This document shows, in pieces, positions 1 to 12,100 of a stretch of DNA of 64,000 nt; the first letter of the stretch is position 1; each line of letters starts with the position of its first letter. Below the pieces are notes generated by a model, which had not been told where the DNA came from, ran no database searches, and saw only the letters and a program-made list of their open reading frames with translations. The stretch comes from Streptomyces vietnamensis (GTDB taxonomy: Bacteria; Actinomycetota; Actinomycetes; Streptomycetales; Streptomycetaceae). Both the position numbers and the translations under genes were made by a program. Where the stretch lies: positions 434,001 through 498,000 of the forward strand of contig NZ_CP010407.1 in the NCBI RefSeq assembly GCF_000830005.1. The letters are read 5' to 3'.

Positions 1-1320
1 GCCGGGGGCGTCACCGGAGACGATGTCGGCGACGAAACGTTCCGCCGTGAGTCCGGGGCGGCGGCGGTAGCCGCGGCCCACGCGCGGGCCCGCGAGGTAC
101 AGCTCGCCGGACTCCCCCGGCCCGACCGGAGCGAGCTTCTCGTCGAGCAGGCGCATCCGGAGGCCCGGCAGGACGGCGCCGATGTGCGGCTCCCCCGGCC
201 AGTCGATCCAGCCGGCGGTGGCGTCGACGGTGCACTCGGTCGGACCGTACACGTTGAGCGCGCGCAGCAGGCCGGACCGGTGGGCGGCGGCCAGCCGGTC
301 CCACAGCGCCGGACTGATCGCCTCGCCTCCGACGAGGAGGGTCAGCGGGCGCGGGCCGCCGTCCTCGGTGAGCAGGTCGAGGAGCGGGTCGGCGTGCGAG
401 GGGGTGATGTCCAGATCGGTGAGGGCCTGCTCGTCGACGAAGGCGGCGAGCAGCGACGGGTCGCGGCGGGTCTCCTCGTCGATCATGACGAGGGTGTCGC
501 CCCGGCAGAGCCGTGTCCACTGCTGCACGGAGGCGTCGAACGACGGGGAGGCGTTCCAGCCGACCCGGCGGCCCTCGCCCGTGGCGGCGCCCGCCTCCTC
601 CAGTTCCTTCAGCAGCAGGGAGGCGGCGGCGCGGCCGATCTCGACGCCCTTGGGGCGGCCGGTGGAACCGGAGGTGTAGATGACGTAGGCGAGCGTGTCT
701 CCGGTGACCGGAACGGGCGTGTACGGGGACGGGGCCGGGTCACCGCTCGGGGCGGCCGCCAGCTCGGCGAACGTCACGGCGCGGGCACCGGGGGCCGGGG
801 AGCCGGCCGTACCACTCGTACCGTCCGTGCCGTCCGTGCCGTCCAGGACCACCAGGTCGGCGCCGGAGTCCTCGACGAGGTAGCGGCGGCGGTCGGCGGG
901 CAGCGCCGGGTCGACCGGCAGGTAGGCGGCGCCGGCCGTGAGCGTGCCGATGATCGCGGTGACCAGGGCGGCGCCCCGGGGCAGGCAGAGCGCCACGACG
1001 CTCTCCGGGCCGACGCCGAGGGCACCGAGCCGGGCGGCGAACACGGCGGCCTCGGCGCGCAGCTCGTCGAAGGTGAGGCGGCGGTCACCGGCGACGACGG
1101 CGGTGCGGCCGCCGGGAGCGGTGGCGAACCGTGCCAGGAGGTCCGCCGCGCCGGTTCCGGCGGCGACGCAGGTGCCGCAGGAGCAGGCCTCCGAGACGGA
1201 GGGGGCCGATGAGGCCGGGGTGGCGGAGGAGGCCTGGGGGGCGAAGGGGGCCTGGGCGGCGGAGGGGGCCTGGGCGGCGGCCGGTACGACAGTGGAACGC
1301 TCGGGGAGGACGGCGGTCAT
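1..1320 (-). CDS. NRPS protein, N-terminal adenylation domain (partial, runs off left edge)
   Basis: The frame is open from an ATG at 1320 to the window edge (440 codons, no stop). After a roughly 60-residue Ala/Ser-rich leader with a CSCGTC patch, an adenylation domain begins directly, with no condensation domain before it. Visible cores are the YTSGSTGRPKG phosphate-binding loop, YGPTE, and the GELYLAG/GRGY region. Reading GrsA-numbered pocket positions by eye gives D-A-Q-D-L-G-V-V-D for the first nine; the tenth (Lys) lies outside the window. This is the code known for Gln-activating domains. The start is 8 bp after the hydroxylase stop, so it is probably the last or a late gene of the NRPS operon. 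Domain identity is secure; the substrate is a prediction. Confidence 0.93.
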   Translation of the reverse strand, partial: MTAVLPERSTVVPAAAQAPSAAQAPFAPQASSATPASSAPSVSEACSCGTCVAAGTGAADLLARFATAPGGRTAVVAGDRRLTFDELRAEAAVFAARLGALGVGPESVVALCLPRGAALVTAIIGTLTAGAAYLPVDPALPADRRRYLVEDSGADLVVLDGTDGTDGTSGTAGSPAPGARAVTFAELAAAPSGDPAPSPYTPVPVTGDTLAYVIYTSGSTGRPKGVEIGRAAASLLLKELEEAGAATGEGRRVGWNASPSFDASVQQWTRLCRGDTLVMIDEETRRDPSLLAAFVDEQALTDLDITPSHADPLLDLLTEDGGPRPLTLLVGGEAISPALWDRLAAAHRSGLLRALNVYGPTECTVDATAGWIDWPGEPHIGAVLPGLRMRLLDEKLAPVGPGESGELYLAGPRVGRGYRRRPGLTAERFVADIVSGDAPG

Positions 1321-1328
1321 GGCGGGGC

Positions 1329-2363
1329 TCACCTTCCGTACAGGGTGGTGGAGGGGGCGGAGGTCGGGGAGCAGTCGGACAGCCGTACCGGCTCGCCCAT
1401 GGCGACGACGATCTTCCGGTCTCCGGTGTACGACTCCCGGCCGTGCGCGCAGAGGATGTTGTCGACGAGCATCAGGTCGCCGGCCTGCCAGCTCTCCCGC
1501 AGGGTGACCGCCTGGTACACGTCGTTGATCGCGTCCACCTCGGCGTCGGTGAGGACGGTGCCGTCGCCCAGGCGGGTGTCGAAGGGCAGGCCGTCCGCGC
1601 CGAACGTGTCGGTGAGGACCTCGCGGACGTCCTCGTCGAGGCTGCGGGCGTTCCAGAACGCGAAGTGGTTGAACCAGGAGCGTTCGCCGGTCACCGGGTG
1701 GGTGATGACGGCGGAACGGCGCTGGCGGGTGCGCAGGGTGTCCTCGTCGAGCCACTCGTAGCCGATCGCGTTCGCGTCGCAGTACTCCTCGGCGCCCGCG
1801 GGCTCGTCCGACGAGAAGGCCTTGCGCCAGGGCATGCCCGCCAGGTCGGAGTAGTTGCGCACGAGGAGCCAGCCGGCCTCGGCGAACCGCGCGACCAGGT
1901 CCTGCGGCAGCAGGGCGAGGGCCTTGCGCATGTCGCCGACGGTGGTCGCGCCACCGGTCTCGGGGGCGGTGACGCAGCCGAAGAGCAGGACGCCGGGGAA
2001 GTCGAGGGTGTAGCTGTTCTCGTTGTGCAGGCGGATCGCCTGGGCGGCCGGCAGGTCGGTGGAGGAGAACACGCCCTCGCCGAAGTCGCTGCGCGGGGTG
2101 GCCTTCTCCTTGTAGCCGGCGCGCCGGGCGATCAGCACGTCCCTCGCCTCGGCGAACGTCTCCGTGTCGGTCACCGGAAGTCCGCGCAGCATGACCGCGC
2201 CGGAACGGTGCAGTTCGGCCTGGATGGCGGGGAGCTGGGCGGACAGCCAGGCGGTGGCCTCGGCCATGGTGTCGAAGCCGGGGGTGTGGACGAGGGCCGG
2301 CTTGCCGGGCTCCCGGACGACGGTGATCCCGGTGGCGGCCGGGCGCTGGGCGTACGTGGTCAT
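1329..2363 (-). CDS. TauD/SyrP-family Fe(II)/2-oxoglutarate-dependent oxygenase
   Basis: A 344-residue protein. The iron-binding facial triad is readable as H113-x-E115 (in HNENSY) and H307 (in CAHGR), with downstream arginines available for 2-oxoglutarate. The H-x-E form with HNENSY, rather than H-x-D, is the SyrP-like subgroup, which usually beta-hydroxylates an amino acid, often while tethered to an NRPS carrier domain. ATG at 2363 is preceded by GGAGA. It sits 38 bp after the thioesterase stop and 8 bp before the next NRPS start, so it is in the operon and most likely tailors one of the peptide building blocks. Which residue is hydroxylated cannot be read from sequence. Confidence 0.92.
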   Translation of the reverse strand: MTTYAQRPAATGITVVREPGKPALVHTPGFDTMAEATAWLSAQLPAIQAELHRSGAVMLRGLPVTDTETFAEARDVLIARRAGYKEKATPRSDFGEGVFSSTDLPAAQAIRLHNENSYTLDFPGVLLFGCVTAPETGGATTVGDMRKALALLPQDLVARFAEAGWLLVRNYSDLAGMPWRKAFSSDEPAGAEEYCDANAIGYEWLDEDTLRTRQRRSAVITHPVTGERSWFNHFAFWNARSLDEDVREVLTDTFGADGLPFDTRLGDGTVLTDAEVDAINDVYQAVTLRESWQAGDLMLVDNILCAHGRESYTGDRKIVVAMGEPVRLSDCSPTSAPSTTLYGR

Positions 2364-2401
2364 GGTGGGTGGTCTCCTCGTATCAGGTGACGACGGCGGG
2401 C

Positions 2402-3187
2402 TCAGGCGTTGCTGGGGGCGGAGGCGTACAGGGTCTCCAGGACCGGGTTCAGGCGGGCGAAGAAGCCAGGCAGGTCCTGCTGGAAGTAGAAGTGGTCGCC
2501 GGTCAGCACCTGGGGCACGACCTCGTGCCCGGCCACCAGGGACCAGCCGTCGAGCAGGTCGACCGGGACGATCGGGTCGGCGTCCCCGCCGAACACCGCG
2601 ACCGGGCAGTCGAGCCGTACGGCCGGGGCCGTGCACCGGTACGCGTCGTCGATGGCGAAGTCGGCGCGGATGGACGGCAGGACGATCTCGCGGAGCTCCT
2701 CGTCGTCGAGGATGCCGTCGTCGGTGCCGCCGCGCTCCTTGATCGCCGCGACCAGTTCGTCGTCGTCGAGCCGCTCCGGGTGCACCGGGCACTGGTTGGG
2801 CAGCACCGGTGCCCGGCAGGCGGAGGCGATCAGGCCCTGCGGGCTGCGGCCGACGGCCTGCAGCGCACGGGTGACCTCGAAGGCCACCAGGGAGCCCATG
2901 CTGTGCCCGAGCACCACCAGGGCACCGGTGTCCGCGGGAAGGGCGTCGACCACGGGCAGCGCCAGGTCGTCGACGGACTCGGGCAGGTCCTCGCTGAAGC
3001 GGGCGCCCCGGCCCGGGTACTGGCCGATGAGCAGCCGTACGTCGGCCGGGAGGTGCTCGCGCCACGCGCTGTACGCGTGCGCGTTGCCTCCGGCGTGCGG
3101 GAGCACGAGCAGCGACAGGCGGTGCGGCAGGTCGCCGGGCAGGTCCCAGACGACGTCCTCGGGGGCGGGGGTCGGGGAGGTGTTCAT
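2402..3187 (-). CDS. Type II (external) thioesterase of the NRPS cluster
   Basis: A 261-residue alpha/beta hydrolase of the GrsT/TycF type. The nucleophile elbow GHSMGS gives Ser96; Asp202 or Asp204 (GGDADP) and His232 (GDHFYF) complete the triad. Such enzymes remove mis-primed or stalled groups from carrier domains. Its ATG overlaps the NRPS stop by one base (TGATG), which implies translational coupling. No integrated thioesterase is present on the adjacent NRPS, so this is the only releasing-type enzyme visible. Chain release itself probably depends on a gene beyond the left edge. Confidence 0.95.
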   Translation of the reverse strand: MNTSPTPAPEDVVWDLPGDLPHRLSLLVLPHAGGNAHAYSAWREHLPADVRLLIGQYPGRGARFSEDLPESVDDLALPVVDALPADTGALVVLGHSMGSLVAFEVTRALQAVGRSPQGLIASACRAPVLPNQCPVHPERLDDDELVAAIKERGGTDDGILDDEELREIVLPSIRADFAIDDAYRCTAPAVRLDCPVAVFGGDADPIVPVDLLDGWSLVAGHEVVPQVLTGDHFYFQQDLPGFFARLNPVLETLYASAPSNA

Positions 3188-6100
3188 CAGCTGATCCGTT
3201 CTGTGGCGGTGGCGTTGGCGGTGGCGGTCTGGGGCTTGGCGACGGTCTCGGAGACCGTCTCGGTCGCGGTGCGGCGGCGGAGGGCGGGACGGGCCTTCCT
3301 CACCGGCGCGGTCTTCAGGGATTCGATGTGCTCGGCGAGCCGGGCGGGGGTGGGGTGCTGGAAGACGTCGCGGATGGTGAGCCGGACGTCGAGGGCACCG
3401 GCGATGTGGTTGGTGAGGCGGGCGCCCAGGAGGGAGTGGCCGCCGTGGTGGAAGAAGTCGTCGTCGACGGTGAGGTCGGCGGTGGTGTCGAGGGTGCGGG
3501 TGAAGAGGCCGAGGAGGGTCTCCTCCAGCGGGGTGCGCGGGGCACGGCCGGCGGAGGCGACGGGGGCCGGTTCGGGCAGCGCGCGCTTGTCGACCTTCCC
3601 GTTGGGGGTCAGCGGCAGCCGCTCCAGAACCACGAGGTGCGTGGGCACGAGGTGCTCGGGCAGCCGCTCGGCCACGTGCCGCCGGATCTCCCCGGGGTCC
3701 GTGTCCCTGTCGGCGACGACGTACGCGGCGAGTTGTTCGTGGTGGACGGTGACGACGGCCTGGGTGACCGCGGGGTGGGTGAGGAGCGCGGCCTCGGTCT
3801 CACCGGGCTCGACACGGAAGCCACGGATCTTGATCTGGTCATCGGCCCGGCCGTCGTAGTGCAGCCGGCCGTGCCGGTCGAAGTGGGCCAGGTCGCCCGT
3901 CCGGTAGAGCCGCTCGCCGGCCCCCGCGAAGGGGTTCGGGACGAAACGGGTCGCGGTCAGGTCCGGCCGGCCCAGGTACCCGTGGGCGAGACCCTCGCCG
4001 GCCAGATACAGCTCACCGGTCACCCCCGGCGCGCACAGCTTCAGGTGTGCGTCGAGGACATAGGCGGCCTTGTTCACCAAGGGCGCGCCGACCGGAATCA
4101 GCGTGTCCCCGGGCTCGACGGTGTAGGTGGTCGTGAAGCCCATGGACTCGGCCGGGCCGTAGCCGTTGACGACCCTGATGCCGGGCTTGAGCCGCTGCAG
4201 CTTGTGGACGTGTGCCGGGGAGGCCGCCTCGCCTCCGGTGAAGGCGACGGTGACCGTGGCGAAGGCCTCCGGGTGCTCGTCGACGAGGAAGTTGAACAGG
4301 CTCGCCGACAGCTGGAGCATCGTGACCCCGTGCCTACGGGACAGCTCACCGATCAGCACCGGCTCCGGCCGCTGCCCCGGCTGCAGAACGGTCGTCCCAC
4401 CGTGCAACAACGCGCCCCAGAACTCCAGGCTGAACGCGTCCCACGACACCGGCGAGCACTGCAGGAACACCTCGCCCGGACCGAAGTTCCCGTACGACTG
4501 CCCGCTCACCGTCGACACCAGGTTCCGGTGCGACGACAGGATCGCCTTGGGCCGGCCCGTCGAACCCGACGTGAACATCAGGCACGCGGAGTCGTCGGGG
4601 CTGAGGGGCAGGCCGAGGTTGCCGGGGTTGCGGGAGAGGAGTTCGCCAGGGGCCTCGGTGTGGGTCTGCCACGGTCCGTCGACGCGCTCCGCGAAGGCCG
4701 GGGCCGTGACGAGATGGCTGATGCCGGCGTCGGCCGCCGCCGAGCGGAGCCGCTCGTCGGGGAAGTCCGGGTCGAGCAGGGTGTAACCCGCCCCCGTCTT
4801 GACCACCGCGATCACCGCCGCCGCGAACTCCACCCCGCGCTCAAGCAGCACACCCGCCATGTCGCCACGGCCCAGGCCGTGGGCCCGCAGGTGGTGGGCC
4901 CACCGGTTGGCCATCGCGTTCAGCTCCGCGTACGAGACTTCGCGGTCTCCGTCGAGCAGGGCCGTCCTCTCCGGCCGGCGGACGACCTGCTCCTCGAAAC
5001 GCTCGACGAGGGAGGCCTCACCCACCTCGGCGACGGTTCCGGCCCACGGTCCGGTCAGCAGCTCGCGCTCCGCCTCCGACAGCACCTCCAAAGACGCCAG
5101 CGGCAGGCCGGGGTCGTCGAGCACCTGGACCAGCACCTGGCCGAGCACCGACGCCATGCGGCGTACCGAGTCCTCGTCGAACAGTTCGGACGCGAAGAGG
5201 ATCGCGCCGTGCAGGCGCCGGCTGTCGTCGGAGCGGAGCAGGAACTCGAGGTCGAACTTCGCCGACCCGTTGACGAGACCGGAGATCTCGGCGGTACGGA
5301 CCCCGGGCAGGTGCAGCTCCGGAACGCCGCCCACCTCCAGGCCCAGGCAGATCTGGAAGAGGGGGTGCCGCGCCAGGCTGCGAGTGGGGTTGACCGCTTC
5401 GAGGACGAGGTCGAAGGGTGCCTCCTGGTGGGCGAAGGCGTCCAGGTCCGCCGTACGCACCCTGCGCAGAAGGTCGCGGAAGCTCGGGTCACCGGCAGTG
5501 CTGGTCCGCAGCACCAGCGTGTTCACGAAGAACCCGACCAGGTCCTGCAGCGACCGCTCACCACGACCCGCCACCGGCGTCCCGATCGCCAGATCGGACC
5601 CCGCACCCAGGCGGGTCAGCGCCGCGACCAGGGCCGCGTGCACCACCATGAACGGCGTGCACCCCTCCGAGCGGGCGAGAACCGCGACGCGCTCGAACAG
5701 ATCCGTGCCGAGGTCGACCTCGACCTGACCGCCCTGATGCGAGGCCCTGGCCGGCCTCGGACGGTCCAGGTTCAGCCCGTGCTCCTCCGGCAGTCCCTCC
5801 AGCGCCCCGCGCCAGAAGCCCAACTCCCGGCCCAGCACACTCTCCGGGTCGTCCGCCGAGCCCAGCACGCGCCGCTGCCAGGCCGCGTAGTCCGCGTACT
5901 GCACGGTCAAGGGCTCCAGGACAGAGCCTTCGACCCCGGCCAGCCGGGCCTCATAGGCCCGCTGCAGATCTCCGAAGAACACCGCATTCGACAGACCGTC
6001 CGTCGCGATGTGGTGCACCACCAGCGACAGGACGACCGAGCCGTCAGCCAGCTCCAAGGCCACCGCCCGCAGCGGCAGCTCCACGGCCAGATCGAAGACG

Positions 6101-9100
6101 CGCCCGGACAGCTCCGCCAGCGCCGCGTCGACGTCGGAGGCGCCGATACGCCGGCGTTCCACCGACACCCTGGCCTGCTCGGGCGGCAGGACCCGCTGGC
6201 GCGGTTCGCCGTCCACCGGCTCGAACACCGTCCGCAGCGGAGCGTGCCGCTCGACCACGTCGCTCAGCGCGGACTCCAGCGCCCCGAGGTCCAGCCCTCC
6301 CTCGCACCGCACCACCATCGGCACGTTGTAGGCCGCACTGTCCCCCTCCAGCTGAGCCAGCAGCCACAACCGCCGCTGCGCGAACGACGCCGGAGCCGGC
6401 TCACCAGTCCCCTCCCCCGCGACCAGCGGCGGGAGAGCCTCTCCCGCCCCCCGTCCGGCAACCAGCTCCGCAAGTCCCGCCACCGTCGGACGCCCGAAGA
6501 CGTCCCGGATCGTCAGCCGCGCACCCAGCGCCTCGGCGATGTGGTTCGTCAGCCGGGCCGCGAGCAGCGAATGACCGCCGTGGTGGAAGAAGTCGTCGTC
6601 GACGGTGAGGTCGGCGGTGGTGTCGAGGGTGCGGGTGAAGAGGCCGAGGAGGGTCTCCTCCAGCGGGGTGCGCGGGGCACGGCCGGCGGAGGCGACGGGG
6701 GCCGGTTCGGGCAGCGCGCGCTTGTCGACCTTCCCGTTGGGGGTCAGCGGCAGCCGCTCCAGGACGATCACATGTGTGGGGACGAGGTGCTCGGGGAGCC
6801 GCTCAGCCACGTGCCGCCGGATCTCCCCAGCGTCTGTGTCCCCGTCGGCGACGACGTACGCGGCGAGCTGTTCGTGGTGGACGGTGACGACGGCCTGGGT
6901 CACGGCGGAGTGCGTCAGAAGCGCAGCTTCGGTCTCACCGGGCTCGACACGGAAGCCACGGATCTTGATCTGGTCGTCGGCCCGGCCGTCGTAGTGCAGT
7001 CGGCCGTGCCGGTCGAAGTGGGCCAGGTCGCCCGTCCGGTAGAGCCGCTCGCCGGCCCCCGCGAACGGGTTCGGGACGAAACGGGTCGCGGTCAGGTCCG
7101 GCCGGCCCAGGTACCCGTGGGCGAGACCCTCGCCGGCCAGATACAGCTCACCGGTCACACCCGGCGCGCACAGGTTCAGATGAGGGTCCAGGACATAGGC
7201 GGCCTTGTTCACCAAGGGCGCGCCGACCGGAATCAGCGTGTCCCCGGGCTCGATCGTGTGGGTGGTCGTGAAGCCCATGGACTCGGCCGGGCCGTAGCCG
7301 TTGACGACCCTGATGCCCGGCTTGAGCCGCTGGAGCTTGTGGACGTGTGCCGGTGAGGCCGCCTCGCCTCCGGTGAAGGCGACGGTGACCGTGGCGAAGG
7401 CCTCCGGATGCTCGTCGACCAGGAAGTTGAACAGGCTCGCCGACAGCTGGAGCATCGTCACCCCGTGCCTACGGGACAGCTCACCGATCAGCACCGGCTC
7501 CGGCCGCTGCCCCGGCTGCAGAACGGTCGTCCCACCGTGCAGCAGAGCGCCCCAGAACTCCAGGCTGAACGCATCCCACGACACCGGCGAGCACTGCAGG
7601 AACACCTCTTCGGGCCCGAAGTTCCCGTACGACTGCCCGCTCACCGTCGACACCAGGTTCCGGTGCGACGACAGGATCGCCTTGGGCCGGCCCGTCGAAC
7701 CCGACGTGAACATCAGGCAGGCCACGTCATCAGCGCTCAGCTCCGTGCCGAGGTTCTCTCCGCTGAGGTCTTCCAGCTGCCGTGAGGAGCAAGAGGCCGT
7801 GTCCCAGGGCCCGTTCAGACGTGCCGCAAGACGCGGCTCGCTGATCAGGACGCTGATGCCGGCATCGGTCGCCGCCGAGCGGAGCCGCTCGTCCGGGAAG
7901 TCCGGGTCCAGGAGCGTGTAACCCGCCCCCGTCTTGACGACCCCGATGACCGCCGCCGCGAACTCCACCCCGCGCTCCAGCAGCACGCCCGCCATGTCGC
8001 CGCGCCCCAGGCCGCAGGACCGCAGATGGCGGGCCCAGCGGTTGGCGGCGGCGTTGAGTTCGGCGTACGTGACCTCAACTCCCTCGCCGACCAGGGCCGG
8101 CCGGCCCGGGAACTTCGCGGCCTGCTCCTCGAACCGCTCGACGAGCGTGGTCTCCACCGCGTCCGCCGCCGGTCCGGCCCACGGGCCCGTCAGCAGTTCG
8201 CGCTCCGCCTCCGACAGCACCTCCAGACCCGACAGCCGCAGACCCGGCTCGTCGAGGACCTGGGCCAGCACCTCGCCGAGGACGGTCGCCATCCGCCGTA
8301 CCGTGGCCTCGTCGAACAGCTCCGCCGCGAAGAGGACGGTCGCCCGCAGCTCCTTCTCGTCGTCGGAGCGGAGGAAGAACTCCAGGTCGAACTTGGCGGA
8401 TCCGCTGGAGAACTTCTCCACCGGGCCCGTACGGACTCCGCTCAGCTCGAAGGCGGGGCCGCCGTCGGTCTCCAGGCCGAGGCTGATCTGGAAGAGGGGG
8501 TGCCGCGCCAGGCTCCGGGTCGGGTTGACCGCTTCGAGGACGAGGTCGAAGGGTGCCTCCTGGTGGGCGAAGGCGTCCAGGTCCGCCGTACGCACCCTGC
8601 GCAGAAGGTCGCGGAAGCTCGGGTCACCGGCAGTGCTGGTCCGCAGCACCAGCGTGTTCACGAAGAACCCGACCAGGTCCTGCAGCGACCGCTCACCACG
8701 ACCCGCCACCGGCGTCCCGATCGCCAGATCGGACCCCGCACCCAGGCGGGTCAGCGCCGCGACCAGCGCCGCGTGCACCACCATGAACGGCGTGCACCCC
8801 TCCGCCCTCGCGAAAGCGGCCACCCGCTCGAAGAGGTCCTCACCGAACCCGACCTCGACCTGACCGCCCTGATGAGACGCCCTGGCCGGCCTCGGACGGT
8901 CCAGATTCAGCCCGTGCTCCTCCGGCAGTCCCTCCAGCGCCCCGCGCCAGAAGCCCAACTCCCGGCCCAGCACACTCTCCTGGTCATCGGGGGATCCCAA
9001 CACCCGTCGCTGCCAGACCGCGTAGTCCGCGTACTGCACGGTCAAGGGCTCCAGGACAGAACCCTCGGCCCCGGCCACCCGGGCCTCATAGGCCCGCTGC

Positions 9101-12100
9101 AGATCCGCGAAGAACACCGCATTCGACAGACCGTCCGTCGCGATGTGATGCACCACGAGCGACAGGACGACCGAGCCGTCAGCCACTTCGAACGCCACCG
9201 CCCGCAGCGGCAGCTCCACAGCCAGATCGAACCCACGACGCGCCGCTGCCTCCAACTCCCCTTCCAGGGCACCGGCGTCGACCCGACGCCAGTCCACCGA
9301 CACGCGCGCCCTCTCGGGCGGAAGGACCCGCTGGCGCGGCTCGCCCTCCACCGGCTCGAACACCGTCCGCAGCGGAGCGTGCCGCTCCACCACGTCGCTC
9401 AGCGCGGACTCCAGCGCCGCCCGGTCCGGCGCGCCCTCCAGCCGTACCGCCATCGGCACGTTGTAGGCCGCGCTGTCCCCCTCCAACTCCGACAGCAGCC
9501 ACAACCGCCGCTGCGCGAACGACGCCGGAGCCGGTTCACCGGCCCCCTCTCCCGCGACCAGCGGCGGGACGGCCCGTACGGCGCCCTGCTCACCGAGCAG
9601 TTCCGCGAGCCCCGCCACCGTCGGGTGCCCGAAGACGTCCCGGATCGTCAGGCGCACGCCGAACGCCTCGGCGATGTGGTTCGTCAGCCGGGCCGCGAGC
9701 AGCGAATGGCCGCCGAGGGCGAAGAAGCTGTCGTCGATGCCCACCGGGCCGGTGAGCTCCAGGGTTCGGCCGAAGAGGGCGGCCAGGATCTCCTCGGTCT
9801 CGTTGCGCGGGGCGCGGTCCGTTCCCAGGACCGTCGTCGGTGCCGGCAGCGCCCGCTTGTCGATCTTGCCGTTGGGGGTGACGGGCAGGCGGTCGAGCGC
9901 GGTCACGTACGTGGGGACGAGGTGCTCGGGGAGCCGCTCGGCCACGTGCCGCCGGATCTCGTCGGGGTCCGTGTCCCCGTCGGCGACGACGTACGCGGCG
10001 AGCCGCTTCTCGTGGACGGTGACGACGGCCTGGGTCACGGCAGGGTGGGTCAGGAGCGCGGCCTCGGTCTCGCCGGGTTCGATCCGGAAGCCGAGGATCT
10101 TGATCTGGTCGTCGGCCCGGCCCTCGTACAGGAGGCGTCCGTCCCGGTCGAAGCGGGCCAGGTCGCCCGTCCGGTAGAGCCGGCCGCCGTCCGTGGCAAA
10201 GGGGTTCGGTACGAAGCGGGCGGCGGTCAGGTCCGGCCGGCCCAGGTATCCGTGGGCGAGGCCCTCGCCCGCCACGTACAGCTCTCCGCTCACCCCCGGT
10301 GGGCAGAGGTTCAGCTGCGCGTCCAGGACGTAGGCGGGCTTGTTGACCAGCGGGGTGCCGATCGGGATCACCGGGTGCGGCTGTTCGCCGGCCTCGATGG
10401 TGTGGGTGGTCGCGTAGATCATGACCTCGGCGGGTCCGTACCCGTTGAGGACGGTGATGCCGGGCCTGAGCCGCTGGAGCTTGTGGACGTGCGCCGGGGA
10501 GGCCGCCTCGCCCACCGTGAAGGCGGTGGTGACGGTCTCGAAGGCCTCGGGGTGTTCGTCGGTGAGGTAGTTGAAGAGGGTGGCGGACAGCAGGAGCGTC
10601 GTGACGCGGTGCCGGCGCGCCAGCTCGGTCACGAGGGCCGGTTCGGGCTTCTGTCCCGGCTGGAGGACCGCCGTGCCGCCGTGCAGGAGCGCTCCCCAGA
10701 ACTCCAGGCTGAACGCGTCCCAGGACACCGGCGAGCACTGGAGGTAGACCTGGTCCGGGCCCGCGGGGAGGTAGGGCTGGCCGATCAGGGTCGCCACCAG
10801 GTTGCGGTGGGAGGACAGGATGGCCTTGGGCCGGCCCGTCGAGCCGGAGGTGAACATCAGGCAGGCGGGGTCGTCGGGTCCGAGCGGCACGCCGAGGTTG
10901 CCGGGGTGGTACGAGAGGAGTTCGCCGGGGGCCTCGGTGTGGGTGGCCCAGGGGCCTTCGACGCGTTCGGCGAGCACCGGGCGGGTGACGAGGTGGCTGA
11001 TGCCGGCGTCGGCGGCCGCCGAGCGCAGCCGGTCGTCGGGGAAGTCCGGGTCGAGGAGGACGTGGGCGGCGCCGGTCTTCAGGACGGCGAGGAGAGCGGT
11101 GGCGAAGCGGGTGCCGCGTTCGAGGAGGACGCCGGCCATGTCGCCGCGCCCGAGGCCGCGGGTCCGCAGGTGGCGGGCCCAGCGGTTGGCGGCGGCGTTC
11201 AGTTCGGCGTACGTGACCTCGCCTGCCTCGTCGATGAGCGCGACCCCGTCGGGGAACCGTGCCGCCTGCTCCTCGAACCGCTCCACGAGCGTCGTGTCCA
11301 CCGCGTCCGCGAGCGGTCCGGCCCACCGGCCCGTCAGGAGCTCGCGCTCCGCCTCCGACAGGACGTCCAGGTCGGCGACCCGGCGTTCGGTCGGTCGCTC
11401 GGCGGTGAGGACGGTGGTCAGGAAGGCGGCGAACCGGTCCTGGTGGGCGGCGACGGCCGTCACGTCGACGCCCTCGACGGGGGTGTCGAAGTCGATGCGC
11501 AGGCCGTTCGCGGCGCCCAGGTCGAGCACGGCGACGCTGAGGTCGTCGACCGGGCCGTTGCTCACGTTGTGGTTGACCGTCGGGTGGCCGCAGACGGTGA
11601 GCTCCGCGTGGAAGCCCATGATGTTGAGGACGGGCGCGGCCAGCCTGCGGGCGCCGTCGATGACACCGGCGTCGCGGCACAGGTCCTCGTACCGGGTCAT
11701 CTGGTGGCGCAGACCGTGCTTGACCTCGGCCCCCACCGAGCGGACCAGTGCGGCGAGCGGTTCCTCGGGCCGGACCCGGAGCCTCAGGGGGACGACGTTC
11801 GACGACATTCCCGGGGTGCTGCGCGCCCGTCGGGACGTCCGGCCGGTCACGGGCAGGGCGATCGTCAGCTCGGTCCGTCCGGTGACGCGGTGCAGGTAGA
11901 CCGTGAACAGGGCGACGAGGAGGACCGACCAGGAGGCGCGCTCGCCGCGTGCCACCGCGCGGAGCCGGTCGGCGTCCGCCGGGGACACCCGTACGCTCCG
12001 GCGGGCGAAGGGCAGGCCGCCGTGCGCGGCCGCCGCCCGGCCCGTGCCCCGGACGAGGCCGGCGGGGGCGTCCGGCGCTCCGGCGAGGTGCTCCCGCCAG

